A DNA stretch of 32,400 nt from ZC4RG30 sp040508085 (GCA_040508085.1 JBEVNO010000169.1:1-32400); one strand, 5' to 3'; shown: positions 1 to 7,583, counted from the first letter of the stretch. Notes: generated by a model from the sequence alone, not told the origin. Numbers and translations are program-made.

Positions 1-1151
1 GTGAACATCGAGCGCGGAATGCCCAGCGCGCTGTAGATGATGCCGCTGTAGAAATCGACGTTCGGATACAGCTTGCGCTCGACGAAGTAGGGATCCTTCA
101 GCGCGACCTCCTCGAGGCGCACGGCCAGCTCGAGCAGCGGGTTCGCCTTCTGCCCGAGGTTCTCCAGCACCTTGTAGCAGGCGGCGCGGATGATAGTCGC
201 GCGCGGGTCGAAGTTCTTGTAGACACGGTGGCCGAAGCCCATCAGGCGGAAGTGGCTGGATTTGTCCTTGGCCATCGCCACGTATTTGGGGATGTTCTCG
301 ACGGTGCCGATCTGCTCCAGCATGGCGAGCACAGCCTCATTGGCGCCGCCATGTGCAGGGCCCCACAGCGCCGAAACGCCGGCGGAAATGGCCGCGTAGG
401 GATTCGCGCCGGTGCTGCCTGCCAGCCGCACGGTGGAGGTGCTGGCGTTCTGCTCATGATCGGCGTGCAGGATGAACAGCAGGTCCAGCGCCTCGGCTGC
501 CACCGGATCCACTTCATAGGGCTCGCAGGGCACGGCGAAGAACATGTGCAGCAGGTTGGCGCAATACGACAGGTCGTTGCGCGGATAGACGAAAGGCTGG
601 CCCAGCGAATGCTTGTACGCCGCAGCCGCGATGGTCGGGATCTTCGCGATGATGCGATGCGCGAAGATCTCGCGGTGCCGCGGGTTATAGATGTCCATCG
701 AGTCGTGGTAGAAAGCCGACATCGAGGCGATCACCGCCGACACCATGGCCATCGGGTGCGCGTTGTGGTGGAAGCCGCCGAAGAAGCGCAGCAACGACTC
801 GTTGATCATCGTGTGATGGCCGATGTCGTTGGTGAATTTCTCGAGCTGGCCCTTGCCCGGCAGCTCGCCATTGAGCAGCAGGTAGCAGACTTCCATGTAG
901 CTGCTCTTCTCGGCCAACTGCTCGATGGGATAGCCCCGGTGCAGCAGCACGCCGGCATCGCCGTCGATGTAGGTGATCTTGCTTTCGCAGGCCGACGTGA
1001 AACCGAAGCCGGGATCGTGCGTGAAGACGCCGTGATCCTTCGCGATATTGGCGATATCGAGCACCGCGGGCCCGATGGTGCCGGTCTTGACGGGAAGGGT
1101 GCTCTTCTTGCCGGATGAAAGATCCGTCAGTTCGAAATTCTTGTCGGCCAT
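1..1151 (-). CDS. gltA: Citrate synthase (type II), C-terminus outside the window
   Basis: Condenses acetyl-CoA and oxaloacetate to citrate, the entry step of the TCA cycle, in the cytoplasm. The ATG is at 1151, with AGGA about 9 nt upstream, and 383 codons are visible. The family is about 430 residues long, so roughly 45 C-terminal residues are missing. The three catalytic residues are all present: His267 in GPAHGGAN, His308 in MGFGHRVYKNFDPRA and Asp366 in NVDFYSG, closely matching E. coli His264, His305 and Asp362. The N-terminus (MADKNFELTD) and the FGFTSACES segment are typical of the hexameric bacterial form. It lies 61 nt downstream of the M48 protease gene on the same strand, with a small hairpin in the gap, so it may have its own transcript. 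Frame, motifs and length agree, so the assignment is firm. Confidence 0.97.
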   Translation of the reverse strand, partial: MADKNFELTDLSSGKKSTLPVKTGTIGPAVLDIANIAKDHGVFTHDPGFGFTSACESKITYIDGDAGVLLHRGYPIEQLAEKSSYMEVCYLLLNGELPGKGQLEKFTNDIGHHTMINESLLRFFGGFHHNAHPMAMVSAVIASMSAFYHDSMDIYNPRHREIFAHRIIAKIPTIAAAAYKHSLGQPFVYPRNDLSYCANLLHMFFAVPCEPYEVDPVAAEALDLLFILHADHEQNASTSTVRLAGSTGANPYAAISAGVSALWGPAHGGANEAVLAMLEQIGTVENIPKYVAMAKDKSSHFRLMGFGHRVYKNFDPRATIIRAACYKVLENLGQKANPLLELAVRLEEVALKDPYFVERKLYPNVDFYSGIIYSALGIPRSMF

Positions 1152-1162
1152 TGCTCAAATCC

Positions 1163-1177
1163 TGCTTGTTTCAAGCA
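1163..1177 (-). promoter_or_regulatory. Small hairpin in the gltA 5' leader
   Basis: TGCTTG and CAAGCA form 6-bp perfect arms around a 3-nt loop, 11 nt before the gltA ATG and next to its AGGA ribosome-binding site. No T-run follows, so it is not a classical terminator for the upstream protease gene. A further palindrome, GCATGCATGC, lies at 1195-1204. The function is unknown. Confidence 0.35.
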
Positions 1178-1212
1178 AGCCTACACGCTCCACCGCATGC
1201 ATGCACAGGGGT

Positions 1213-2706
1213 CTACTCCACAACCTTGATGTATTCACCCAACGGTAATGCTTTGTTCGGATAGACCCCGTTGATCAACTCCAGCTCGGCCTTGTGGTAC
1301 TTCTCGGCCGGGATGTCCTGGGCATAATCGGCCAGTCGCGTCTTGTCGGTGGCCCGCACGATCTTCAGCCGGTAAGGCTCGGCCAGCGCATATTCGGCCG
1401 CCCGCAGCTCGCGCATGGTCTCCGCCACCGAGCGGAACAAGCCATCGGCTTCAGGACGCCCGTCGCGGGCCGAGCGGCTGGCGCCGGCAAAGACGAACGC
1501 ACTCCTGCCGCGGTACAGCGCGATGAAGCGGATCGGGCCGGCACCGCGATCCAGCGGCGAGCCACTGCGCGTCAATACGGAATAACCTTCCATGCCGTTG
1601 ATGCTGACGGCCTCGCCCCCCGCCAGCTGCGCGCCTTTCAGGTGCTCGATCAGGAATTCACGCGGCGCCTTGTTCTCCGGGCGGCTTTCCATCGTGATCT
1701 GCAGGACGCTCTCCTGGTTCTTGGTGTAGCCCACGATGCGGTCGCGCTGGTTCTCGATGATCCAGCCGCGCGGGAAGGCCAGCGTGATCCCCATATCGGC
1801 GTGATAAAAGCGGTTGTCCCGCACCACGCCCTGCGCCCGGCTCGAACCGAAGGCAAGGCCATCCACGGCCTGCATGAAAACATTGCGATTGACCGCGAAG
1901 CCGGCCGCCGGCTCGGCGCCCACCTGGGCCGCGGCGCGCGCGGCTGCATAGGCTCGATCGTCGGGCGCCGGATGCGAGGAGAAAACGCCGTGGTAGATGC
2001 GCGGCTCGCGGCCCTCGTCGCGCGCGGCCGCCAGTTCGAAACTCTCCTGCGCCTTGAAGGTCTCGAAGACACGGCCCATGGCGCGCGGGTCGTAACCGGC
2101 CCGCACCAGGTATTTCATGCCGATGGCATCGGCCTCGGATTCGGCGCCGCGGCCATAGCCCTGGATCCACGCGGCCGCGCCGATGCTGCCCAGATCCGCC
2201 AGTGCCGGGGAGCCTGTCAGGATGATGGTGGCCAGCAGGCCCAGGTTCGCGCCGATGCTGCGGGTCTGCGCCTTGGCCGGATGCCGCGCCGTCACATGCG
2301 CAATCTCATGCCCGATGACGGCCGCCAGCTCGGCCTCGGAATTCAGGTAGGCCAGCAGGCCGCGGTGCACATAGACGTAGCCACCGCCGGTGGTGAAGGC
2401 GTTGATGGAGCCGTCGTCGATGACGGTGAAGCGCCACTCCAGGTCCGGCAGATCGCTGTTGCGCGCCACGCGCTGCCCCACCGCGTTGACATAATCCTGG
2501 ACCCCCTGGTCCTCATAGGTGCCGTAATAACGGGTGATCTGGTCGTAATAGCGGCGCGACTGCTCTACCTCCCCTTTCTGGGAGGAGAGCACGACGTCGC
2601 GGCTGCCGGTAGCCGGATTGCTGGCGCAGGAGGCAAGCCCGGTGGCGAGGGCAAGGCCAGCCAGGCAGGCGCACAGCGAACGGATCGGGGTGGATGCCGG
2701 GACCAT
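1213..2706 (-). CDS. M48 family zinc metalloprotease, lipoprotein
   Basis: Predicted periplasmic, membrane-anchored metalloprotease of 497 aa, of the BepA/LoiP-like M48 group that works in envelope quality control. The N-terminus has a lipoprotein signal ending in the lipobox L-A-S-C (Cys27). The zinc site is HEIAH at residues 133-137, with the third ligand in ESEAD (Glu191). After the protease domain (about 50-260) comes a C-terminal region of about 230 residues ending in a basic, LysM-like tail (PLGEYIKVVE). I chose the ATG at 2706 because it begins directly before the signal peptide; the frame stays open further upstream but there overlaps rpmE and has odd composition. No clear Shine-Dalgarno is visible, and the start lies inside a 25-bp palindrome. 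The family is clear; the substrate is not known. Confidence 0.9.
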   Translation of the reverse strand: MVPASTPIRSLCACLAGLALATGLASCASNPATGSRDVVLSSQKGEVEQSRRYYDQITRYYGTYEDQGVQDYVNAVGQRVARNSDLPDLEWRFTVIDDGSINAFTTGGGYVYVHRGLLAYLNSEAELAAVIGHEIAHVTARHPAKAQTRSIGANLGLLATIILTGSPALADLGSIGAAAWIQGYGRGAESEADAIGMKYLVRAGYDPRAMGRVFETFKAQESFELAAARDEGREPRIYHGVFSSHPAPDDRAYAAARAAAQVGAEPAAGFAVNRNVFMQAVDGLAFGSSRAQGVVRDNRFYHADMGITLAFPRGWIIENQRDRIVGYTKNQESVLQITMESRPENKAPREFLIEHLKGAQLAGGEAVSINGMEGYSVLTRSGSPLDRGAGPIRFIALYRGRSAFVFAGASRSARDGRPEADGLFRSVAETMRELRAAEYALAEPYRLKIVRATDKTRLADYAQDIPAEKYHKAELELINGVYPNKALPLGEYIKVVE

Positions 2707-2727
2707 GGCGGCATTATGCCGCCATGG
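2703..2727. repeat. 25-bp perfect palindrome over the M48 protease start codon
   Basis: Arms CCATGGCGGCAT (2703-2714) and ATGCCGCCATGG (2716-2727) flank one central base. The protease ATG (2706-2704) lies within one arm, so in mRNA the start codon and the bases where a ribosome would bind would pair in a 12-bp stem. It could be a translational control hairpin, an operator or part of the rpmE transcript end. Confidence 0.6.
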
Positions 2728-2735
2728 CCGGCGCT

Positions 2736-2755
2736 TGACCGGCCGGGGCCGGTCA
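2736..2755 (-). terminator. Possible rpmE transcript-end hairpin
   Basis: TGACCGGCC and GGCCGGTCA form a 9-bp GC-rich stem with a 2-nt nominal loop, 21 nt after the rpmE stop and before the M48 start. No T-run follows in the direction of transcription, so intrinsic termination is uncertain. It may instead be an attenuator or an mRNA-stabilising stem. Confidence 0.4.
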
Positions 2756-2776
2756 TGGCGCGGACGCGCGAACCGG

Positions 2777-3007
2777 TCAGGCAGCCGCGGGGGCGGCGGG
2801 AGCGGTCTTGGAGGCGTACTTCTTGCGGAACTTGTCCACGCGGCCGGCGGTGTCCAGCATCTTCTGCTTGCCCGTGTAGAACGGATGGCAGGACGAGCAC
2901 ACTTCGATGGCCAGATCCTGCCCCAGGGTGGAGCCGGTCTTGAACGAGTTGCCACAACCGCAGGTCACGTTGATCTGCGTGTATGAGGGATGCGTATCGG
3001 CTTTCAT
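2777..3007 (-). CDS. rpmE: 50S ribosomal protein L31 (zinc-binding, C+ form)
   Basis: Component of the large ribosomal subunit, 76 aa. The four zinc-ligand cysteines of the C+ paralogue are present (Cys16, Cys18, Cys37, Cys40 in CGC and CSSC), followed by HPFYTGKQK and the VDKF-KY segment. The tail is Ala/Pro-rich. The ATG at 3007 has GGAG 10 nt upstream, and a good sigma-70-type promoter lies about 30-60 bp upstream. In the family the C+ form serves under zinc sufficiency and is often replaced by a C- paralogue when zinc is scarce; no paralogue or Zur-like box is evident here. Confidence 0.97.
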   Translation of the reverse strand: MKADTHPSYTQINVTCGCGNSFKTGSTLGQDLAIEVCSSCHPFYTGKQKMLDTAGRVDKFRKKYASKTAPAAPAAA

Positions 3008-3037
3008 GGTGCTTCGGCTCCGGAAAGAGGGTCGCGG

Positions 3038-3066
3038 ATTCTACGGGGATATAAATGGGGTAGCAA
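3038..3066 (-). promoter_or_regulatory. Predicted sigma-70 promoter of rpmE
   Basis: On the minus strand TTGCTA (-35) and TAGAAT (-10) are separated by 17 nt. Transcription would start near 3030, giving a 5' leader of roughly 23 nt that contains the GGAG ribosome-binding site. Based on consensus matching only. Confidence 0.55.
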
Positions 3067-3194
3067 CCAGCGTCTTACAAGGGCCCGAGGGGCCTCACGG
3101 GCGCTTCAGTTATCCCCAAATTCTGTGGATAACTCTGTGCATGACGAGGCTGCTGCGGTGGTGGAATGCCGCAAATATTGCGTTTTTGCTGCGT

Positions 3195-3211
3195 TGGTCA
3201 AATTATGACCA
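3195..3211. promoter_or_regulatory. Inverted repeat TGGTCA-N5-TGACCA, possible operator
   Basis: Perfect 6-bp arms separated by AATTA in the AT-rich intergenic segment. The TGGTC half-site and short spacing resemble operators of GntR-family regulators (FadR/PdhR-like), but the position, about 130 bp upstream of the predicted rpmE -35, does not tie it to a gene. Confidence 0.35.
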
Positions 3212-3375
3212 GTGGATTTCCAGCTGATAAATCAACAGCTTGCGACGCACATATCGCGTGATGTGACGCAATACCACTGTAATGCGTTCAAATCTGGTGG
3301 CTTGGGTGGCGCTGTGGATAGTTGCTCCCGGCCGCGGCACGAAACGCGCTAACTGCACGCCCCCGCTTGCGAAAT

Positions 3376-4539
3376 TCAGCCCGGGAGGAAGCGCTGGATA
3401 ACTTCGTTAAGATACGTAAATCCACGAAAAGTGGTCTGCCACTGGCCTTGTGACTCGCTCACCAGGCCCTCTGCCGCCAGCTGCCGCAGCGGCGCGGCCA
3501 CCAGCTCGGCGGGAAGGCCGGTACGGGCGGTGAACTCCGGCATGGCGAAGCCGCGGCTCAGGCGCAGCGCGTTCATCATGTATTCGAACGGTCCGTCGCC
3601 GGGTGGCACCTGGCGCCACGCCGGCCCCGCGCCGGCCGAGGCGAAATAGCGCCGTGGCTCGCGCAGATGGGTGCTGCGCTCGATGCGGATACCGCCGGGT
3701 TCATCTGCCAGCTGCGTGAGCTTGCCGTGCGCGCCGGCGCCGACGCCCAGGTAGTCACCGAAGTGCCAGTAGTTCAGGTTGTGGCGGCACTGGCGGCCCG
3801 GGCGGGCATAGGCCGAGACTTCGTACTGCTCATAGCCATGCACGGCCAGCAGCGCCTGACATTCAGTCTGCATGGACCAGGCCAGGTCATCGTCCGGCAG
3901 CGGCGGCGGCTGGGCGGCGAACACGGTGCCCGGCTCCAGCGTCAGCTGGTAATGCGACAGATGTGCCGGCTGCAGCGACAGCGCGCTGGTGAGATCCGCC
4001 AGTGCGCCGGGCAGCGACTGCGCGGGCAGCGCGAACATCAGGTCGAGATTGAAATTGGACAGCCCGCAGGCATGCAGTTCGCTGGCCGCGCGCAGCACAT
4101 CGGCGGGCTGGTGGATGCGGCCGAGGGCGCGCAGTGTTTCAGGTATGAAACTCTGCGCACCCAGGGACACCCGATTGATACCGATCGAGTGGTATTCAGC
4201 AAAGCGGCCACGCTCGACGGTGGCCGGATTCGCCTCCAGCGTGATCTCGGCGTCCGCGGCCACCAACATCATCGTCCGCAGCGAGGTGAACAACCTGTCC
4301 AGCTGCGCGGGGCCGAACAGGCTGGGGGTGCCGCCGCCCAGGAACAGGCTGGTGATGGGCCTGCCGGCGACGCGCGGCGCCTGCGCGGCCAGGTCCGCCA
4401 GCAACGCGTCGATGTAGCGCGCCTCGGGCAGTTCTTCGCGCAGCGTGTGCGAGTTGAAATCGCAGTACGGGCATTTGCGCACGCACCACGGGAAGTGCAG
4501 GTACAGCGACAGCGGCGGCAGGGTGGGCGCCGGCGTCAT
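3376..4539 (-). CDS. hemW: Heme chaperone HemW (radical SAM)
   Basis: HemW, formerly annotated as oxygen-independent coproporphyrinogen oxidase-like, inserts heme into respiratory enzymes. It has 387 aa, usual for the family. The radical SAM cluster motif CxxxCxYC is at Cys19, Cys23 and Cys26, followed by the glycine-rich LFLGGGTPS. The HemW hallmark HNxxYW appears as HNLNYW, which separates it from true HemN. The C-terminal HemN_C region is present (FEYMMNALRL). The ATG at 4539 overlaps the rdgB stop by 4 nt (ATGA); the frame continues upstream but only antisense-like into rdgB. It is the last gene of the PP2C-rph-rdgB-hemW operon. Confidence 0.95.
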   Translation of the reverse strand: MTPAPTLPPLSLYLHFPWCVRKCPYCDFNSHTLREELPEARYIDALLADLAAQAPRVAGRPITSLFLGGGTPSLFGPAQLDRLFTSLRTMMLVAADAEITLEANPATVERGRFAEYHSIGINRVSLGAQSFIPETLRALGRIHQPADVLRAASELHACGLSNFNLDLMFALPAQSLPGALADLTSALSLQPAHLSHYQLTLEPGTVFAAQPPPLPDDDLAWSMQTECQALLAVHGYEQYEVSAYARPGRQCRHNLNYWHFGDYLGVGAGAHGKLTQLADEPGGIRIERSTHLREPRRYFASAGAGPAWRQVPPGDGPFEYMMNALRLSRGFAMPEFTARTGLPAELVAAPLRQLAAEGLVSESQGQWQTTFRGFTYLNEVIQRFLPG

Positions 4540-5144
4540 CGCGCATCTGCCTGCAGCAGGCGCAGCAGTTCGGCCAGCGCCTGCCCGCGGTGGCTCACGG
4601 CGTTCTTGGCAGCCGGCGCCAGCTGCGCCGCCGTACCCGCGCCACCTGCCGGGATGAACAGCGGGTCGTAGCCGAAGCCCGCCGCGCCAGCGGGCGCGGA
4701 CGCGATCGTGCCTTCCCAGGTGCCACGGGCCAGCAGGGGCGCCGCGTCGTCGGCATGCCGAACATAGGCGATCACGCAGCGATACCGCGCGGAGCGCTGG
4801 CCGGCGGGCACTTCTGCCAGCTCGCGCAGCAGCAGCGCATTGTTGTCGGCATCGGTGGCAGCGGGCCCGGCATAGCGCGCCGACCATACGCCTGGCCGGC
4901 CGCCGAGCGCGTCGACCTCGATGCCCGAATCGTCCGCCAGAGCCGGCAGCTGTGCGGCCTGCGCCGCGTGCCGTGCCTTGAGCAGCGCATTGGCATCGAA
5001 GGTGGTGCCGGTTTCGTCGGCGCCCACGATGCCCAGCGCGGTCAGCGGCAGGATCTGCAGCTGCAATGGCGCCAGCAGCGCGGCCATCTCGCGCAGCTTG
5101 CCGGCGTTGCCCGTGGCCAGCACCACGCGGCGCGGGAGCATCAT
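4536..5144 (-). CDS. rdgB: XTP/dITP diphosphatase (RdgB/HAM1)
   Basis: Hydrolyses non-canonical purine triphosphates (ITP, dITP, XTP) to monophosphates, keeping them out of DNA and RNA. It has 202 aa, a normal length. Family motifs occur in order: ATGNAGK near the N-terminus, LADDSGIEVDAL, GFGYDPLF and SHRGQAL. Two ATG codons in a row begin the gene (5144 and 5141), and the first lies one base after the rph stop, so translation is probably coupled. The stop overlaps the hemW start by 4 nt. Confidence 0.95.
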   Translation of the reverse strand: MMLPRRVVLATGNAGKLREMAALLAPLQLQILPLTALGIVGADETGTTFDANALLKARHAAQAAQLPALADDSGIEVDALGGRPGVWSARYAGPAATDADNNALLLRELAEVPAGQRSARYRCVIAYVRHADDAAPLLARGTWEGTIASAPAGAAGFGYDPLFIPAGGAGTAAQLAPAAKNAVSHRGQALAELLRLLQADAR

Positions 5145-5145
5145 C

Positions 5146-5871
5146 TCAGCCCTTGAGCGCGGCGCCCTGCAGCGCGAACAGCTCCGCCGTGCCCTTGGTG
5201 GCCAGCGCCAGCAGTGCGTCCACCTCATCGCGCCGCATGGGGTGGCCCTCGGCCGTGCCCTGCACCTCGATGAAACCGCCGCCGCTGTTCATCACGATGT
5301 TCATGTCGGTTTCCGCGGTGGAATCCTCCACATAATCCAGATCGAGCACCGGCTGGCCGGCGACGATGCCCACGGAGATGGCGGCGACCTGGCCGTGCAG
5401 CGGGCTTGCGATGCCCTTCTGCGCCGTGAGCCTGGCGCAGGCATCAGCCAGCGCCACGTAAGCGCCGGTGATGGAGGCGGTGCGCGTGCCGCCGTCGGCC
5501 TGCAGCACGTCGCAGTCGAGCGTGACCGTGCGCTCGCCCAGCGCGGCGAGGTCGAGCGCCGCGCGCAGCGAGCGGCCGATCAGCCGCTGGATCTCCTGCG
5601 TGCGGCCCGACTGCTTGCCCTTGGCGGCCTCGCGCGCGCTGCGGGTGTGGGTGGCGCGCGGCAGCATGCCGTATTCGGCGGTGACCCAGCCCTGGCCCTT
5701 GCCCCGCAGGAACGAGGGCACGCCCTCCTCGATGGTGGCGGTGCACAGCACGCGGGTGTGGCCGAACTCGACCAGCACGGAGCCTTCGGCATAGCGCGTG
5801 AACGAACGGGTGAATTTCACCGGGCGCAGCGCATCGGCGGCACGACCATCATGACGGGGCGTTGTGGTCAC
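5146..5871 (-). CDS. rph: Ribonuclease PH
   Basis: Phosphorolytic 3'-5' exoribonuclease that trims tRNA 3' ends; it works as a hexamer. The protein has 241 aa, the normal length. Diagnostic segments are visible: GSVLVEFGHTRVLCTA, GWVTAEYGMLPRAT, the RTQEIQRLIGRSLRA phosphate/tRNA-binding segment, and the LDCDVLQADGGTRTASITGA strand. The start is GTG at 5871, overlapping the stop of the PP2C gene by 4 nt (GTGA). The pairing with rdgB and hemW is common in gammaproteobacteria. Confidence 0.96.
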   Translation of the reverse strand: MTTTPRHDGRAADALRPVKFTRSFTRYAEGSVLVEFGHTRVLCTATIEEGVPSFLRGKGQGWVTAEYGMLPRATHTRSAREAAKGKQSGRTQEIQRLIGRSLRAALDLAALGERTVTLDCDVLQADGGTRTASITGAYVALADACARLTAQKGIASPLHGQVAAISVGIVAGQPVLDLDYVEDSTAETDMNIVMNSGGGFIEVQGTAEGHPMRRDEVDALLALATKGTAELFALQGAALKG

Positions 5872-6605
5872 AGGATCCTTAGAACAGCAGCGGAGGAGTT
5901 GTCGGCCGTGGGACCACCGCGACGCACCGAAAACTCGGCGATCGCCTGCAGCGCGGTCTTCAGCGGCACGCCAGCGTACAGGGAGCCGGCAATATCATCA
6001 TCGCTCAATGCGGACCAGAAGCCATCGGTGCATACCAGCATCGCATCGCCGGGCTGCACCGTCAGCGCCCGGCCTATCAGCATCTCCGGCAGCATCGGAT
6101 CCCCGCCCAGGCAGGTCTCGACGAAATTGCGCATCGGGTGCGACTGGGCCTGGCTGGAACTGATCAGGCCTTCCTGCACGAGCAGCTCCACATGACTGTG
6201 GTCGCGCGTGCGGCGGATGACGCGGCCCGCGCGCAGATGGTAAATGCGGCTGTCACCGACATGTGCCCACCACGCAGTGCCGTCCTGCACGACGCAGATG
6301 GCGCCGGTGGTGCGCGGACGATGCTCCAGCGGCATGCGCAGGCCCAGCTGCACCATCTCCGCGTGCGCAGCCCCGAGCGTGATGTGCAGGAAGGCCATCG
6401 GATCCAGCAGCGGTTGCGTCGCCGCGGCGAAGCGCGACAGCAACATGCGCCTGGACAATTCGGCCGCCAGCGCGCCATCGGCGTGACCACCCATGCCATC
6501 GAAGGCTGCGATGACCGCGGCTTCGGCATTCACCGTCACAGCGATGCGATCCTGATTCTCTTCCCTGGCGCCGATCAGGCTGATCTCGGCGAATTCGACT
6601 TGCAA
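5868..6605 (-). CDS. PP2C-family serine/threonine protein phosphatase
   Basis: Cytoplasmic, metal-dependent protein phosphatase of 245 aa, the minimal bacterial PP2C fold (Stp1/PppA-like). Metal-binding motifs are in order: ENQDR (Asp19), AAFDGMGGHADG (Asp36), WAHVGDSRIYHLRAG, TRDHSH and LVCTDGFWSAL. The start is TTG at 6605: an in-frame stop lies 8 codons upstream with no ATG or GTG between, and GGAG sits 6 nt before the TTG. It is the first gene of the rph-rdgB-hemW operon and diverges from yicC. No partner kinase is in the window, so the substrate is unknown. Confidence 0.92.
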   Translation of the reverse strand: MQVEFAEISLIGAREENQDRIAVTVNAEAAVIAAFDGMGGHADGALAAELSRRMLLSRFAAATQPLLDPMAFLHITLGAAHAEMVQLGLRMPLEHRPRTTGAICVVQDGTAWWAHVGDSRIYHLRAGRVIRRTRDHSHVELLVQEGLISSSQAQSHPMRNFVETCLGGDPMLPEMLIGRALTVQPGDAMLVCTDGFWSALSDDDIAGSLYAGVPLKTALQAIAEFSVRRGGPTADNSSAAVLRIL

Positions 6606-6611
6606 AACCGG

Positions 6612-6615
6612 CTCC
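6612..6615 (-). promoter_or_regulatory. Ribosome-binding site that fixes the TTG start of the PP2C gene
   Basis: GGAG on the minus strand, 6 nt ahead of the TTG at 6605. With the in-frame TAG further upstream it leaves TTG as the only reasonable start. Confidence 0.6.
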
Positions 6616-6636
6616 GGGGCGTTCGGCTAGACTGTT

Positions 6637-6666
6637 GTGCAATTATTGCACTGCGCGCATGCGCGC
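6637..6666. repeat. Two adjacent palindromes in the PP2C/yicC divergent promoter region
   Basis: GTGCAAT-T-ATTGCAC (6637-6651) is followed one base later by the self-complementary 14-mer GCGCGCATGCGCGC (6653-6666). They fill most of the 75-bp gap between the divergent starts (6605 and 6681), where both promoters must lie. They could be an operator pair, or a hairpin in the yicC leader. Confidence 0.5.
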
Positions 6667-6680
6667 CGGCAGGTTTTACG

Positions 6681-7553
6681 ATGATTGTCAGCATGACCGG
6701 GTTCGCCCGCGCCGAAGTCCAGCTGCCTGCGGGCGCCCTCGTCTGCGAACTGCGCAGCGTCAACCACCGGTATCTCGAGACCTCGCTGCGATTGCCGGAA
6801 GAACTGCGCCAGCTTGATCCGGAATTCCGCGCAAGGCTGCAGAAGGACCTGCGCCGCGGCAAGGTCGATTGCACTTTTACTTATCGTGCCGCGAACCAGG
6901 CGTCCCCGGCGTTGCAGATCGACCACGAGCTGGTGGACCGGCTGGGCAATGTGCTGGGTGAACTGGCCCGCAAGGCAGGCAAGACCAATGCCACGCAGGT
7001 CAATCTGGTCGACCTGCTGCGCTATCCGGGGGTGCTGCGCGAAGTCGGCACGGATCCGGAAGCATTGCTCGCCGCGGCCCGCGAGCTGTTCGGCAATACG
7101 TTGTCCGACCTCAGGAGCATGCGCGCCAGCGAGGGCGCGCGCCTGAAGGAACTGGTGGTCTCCCGCTGCGCGCAACTCACCGAGCTGGTGGCGCAGGTGC
7201 GGGTGCGGCTGCCGGAAGTGCACACGGCGATGCGCACCCGATTCGCGGAACGGCTGGCGGAGCTGAAGGCTGGCGTCGACCAGGAGCGCATCGAGCAGGA
7301 AGTGGCGTTGCTGGTGCAGCGCATGGATGTGGCGGAGGAGATGGACCGGCTGGACGGGCACATCGAGGAGACCGGCAAGATCGTCGCAAGCCAGGAAGCC
7401 GCCGGACGGCGGCTGGATTTCCTGATGCAGGAATTCAATCGCGAAGCCAACACGCTGTCATCGAAATCGCAGGACCTGACCACCACGCGCCTGGCCGTGG
7501 ACATGAAGGTGCTGATCGAGCAGATGCGCGAGCAGGTGCAGAACATCGAGTAG
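6681..7553 (+). CDS. yicC: YicC-family endoribonuclease
   Basis: 290 aa, full length. YicC proteins are RNases implicated in sRNA turnover and stress or stationary-phase survival. The N-terminal signature (MIVSMTGFARAE), the ELRSVNHRYLE segment and the conserved C-terminus (RRLDFLMQEFNREANTLSSKS) are all present. The start at 6681 gives the canonical MI-SMTGFAR N-terminus; an upstream extension of the frame would run antisense through the PP2C gene. AGG lies 8 nt upstream. In many proteobacteria yicC is next to gmk; here an unrelated minus-strand operon follows after 30 bp. Confidence 0.95.
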   Translation: MIVSMTGFARAEVQLPAGALVCELRSVNHRYLETSLRLPEELRQLDPEFRARLQKDLRRGKVDCTFTYRAANQASPALQIDHELVDRLGNVLGELARKAGKTNATQVNLVDLLRYPGVLREVGTDPEALLAAARELFGNTLSDLRSMRASEGARLKELVVSRCAQLTELVAQVRVRLPEVHTAMRTRFAERLAELKAGVDQERIEQEVALLVQRMDVAEEMDRLDGHIEETGKIVASQEAAGRRLDFLMQEFNREANTLSSKSQDLTTTRLAVDMKVLIEQMREQVQNIE

Positions 7554-7583
7554 CCCTCCGGGTCCCTGGATGGGCGGAAACTG

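Larger units (their letters stand above)
3008..3375. other. 368-bp intergenic region with DnaA-box-like sites
   Basis: The longest gene-free stretch of the window, and clearly richer in A+T than its surroundings between about 3160 and 3300. It holds the rpmE promoter at the left end and three DnaA-box-like 9-mers: TTATCCCCA (3110-3118, one mismatch), TGTGGATAA (3124-3132, perfect box on the minus strand) and TGTGGATAG (3313-3321, one mismatch). An inverted repeat TGGTCA-N5-TGACCA lies at 3195-3211. The region is upstream of rpmE and downstream of hemW. I see no convincing coding sequence or structural RNA in it. Confidence 0.6.

Noticed and set aside
228..1118. Long plus-strand open frame of 296 codons
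   Set aside because: Lies antisense to citrate synthase, whose catalytic motifs are all intact. The antisense frame has His/Arg/Gly-rich shadow composition.
1294..2943. Plus-strand open frame of 549 codons
   Set aside because: Antisense to the M48 protease and rpmE; no domain or ribosome-binding site. Typical open antisense frame in GC-rich DNA.
2707..2955. N-terminal extension of the M48 protease
   Set aside because: The frame is open upstream of 2706 but overlaps rpmE and precedes a proper lipoprotein signal; the added residues look non-coding.
3008..3375. Chromosomal origin of replication
   Set aside because: Only three DnaA-like boxes, two imperfect, and no dnaA, dnaN, gidA or parAB genes nearby. 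Kept only as a DnaA-box cluster.
4540..4887. Upstream extension of hemW
   Set aside because: It would overlap rdgB in another frame. The ATG at 4539 with the ATGA overlap gives the normal HemW length.
6138..6680. Upstream extension of yicC
   Set aside because: It runs antisense through the PP2C gene; the canonical YicC N-terminus begins at 6681.
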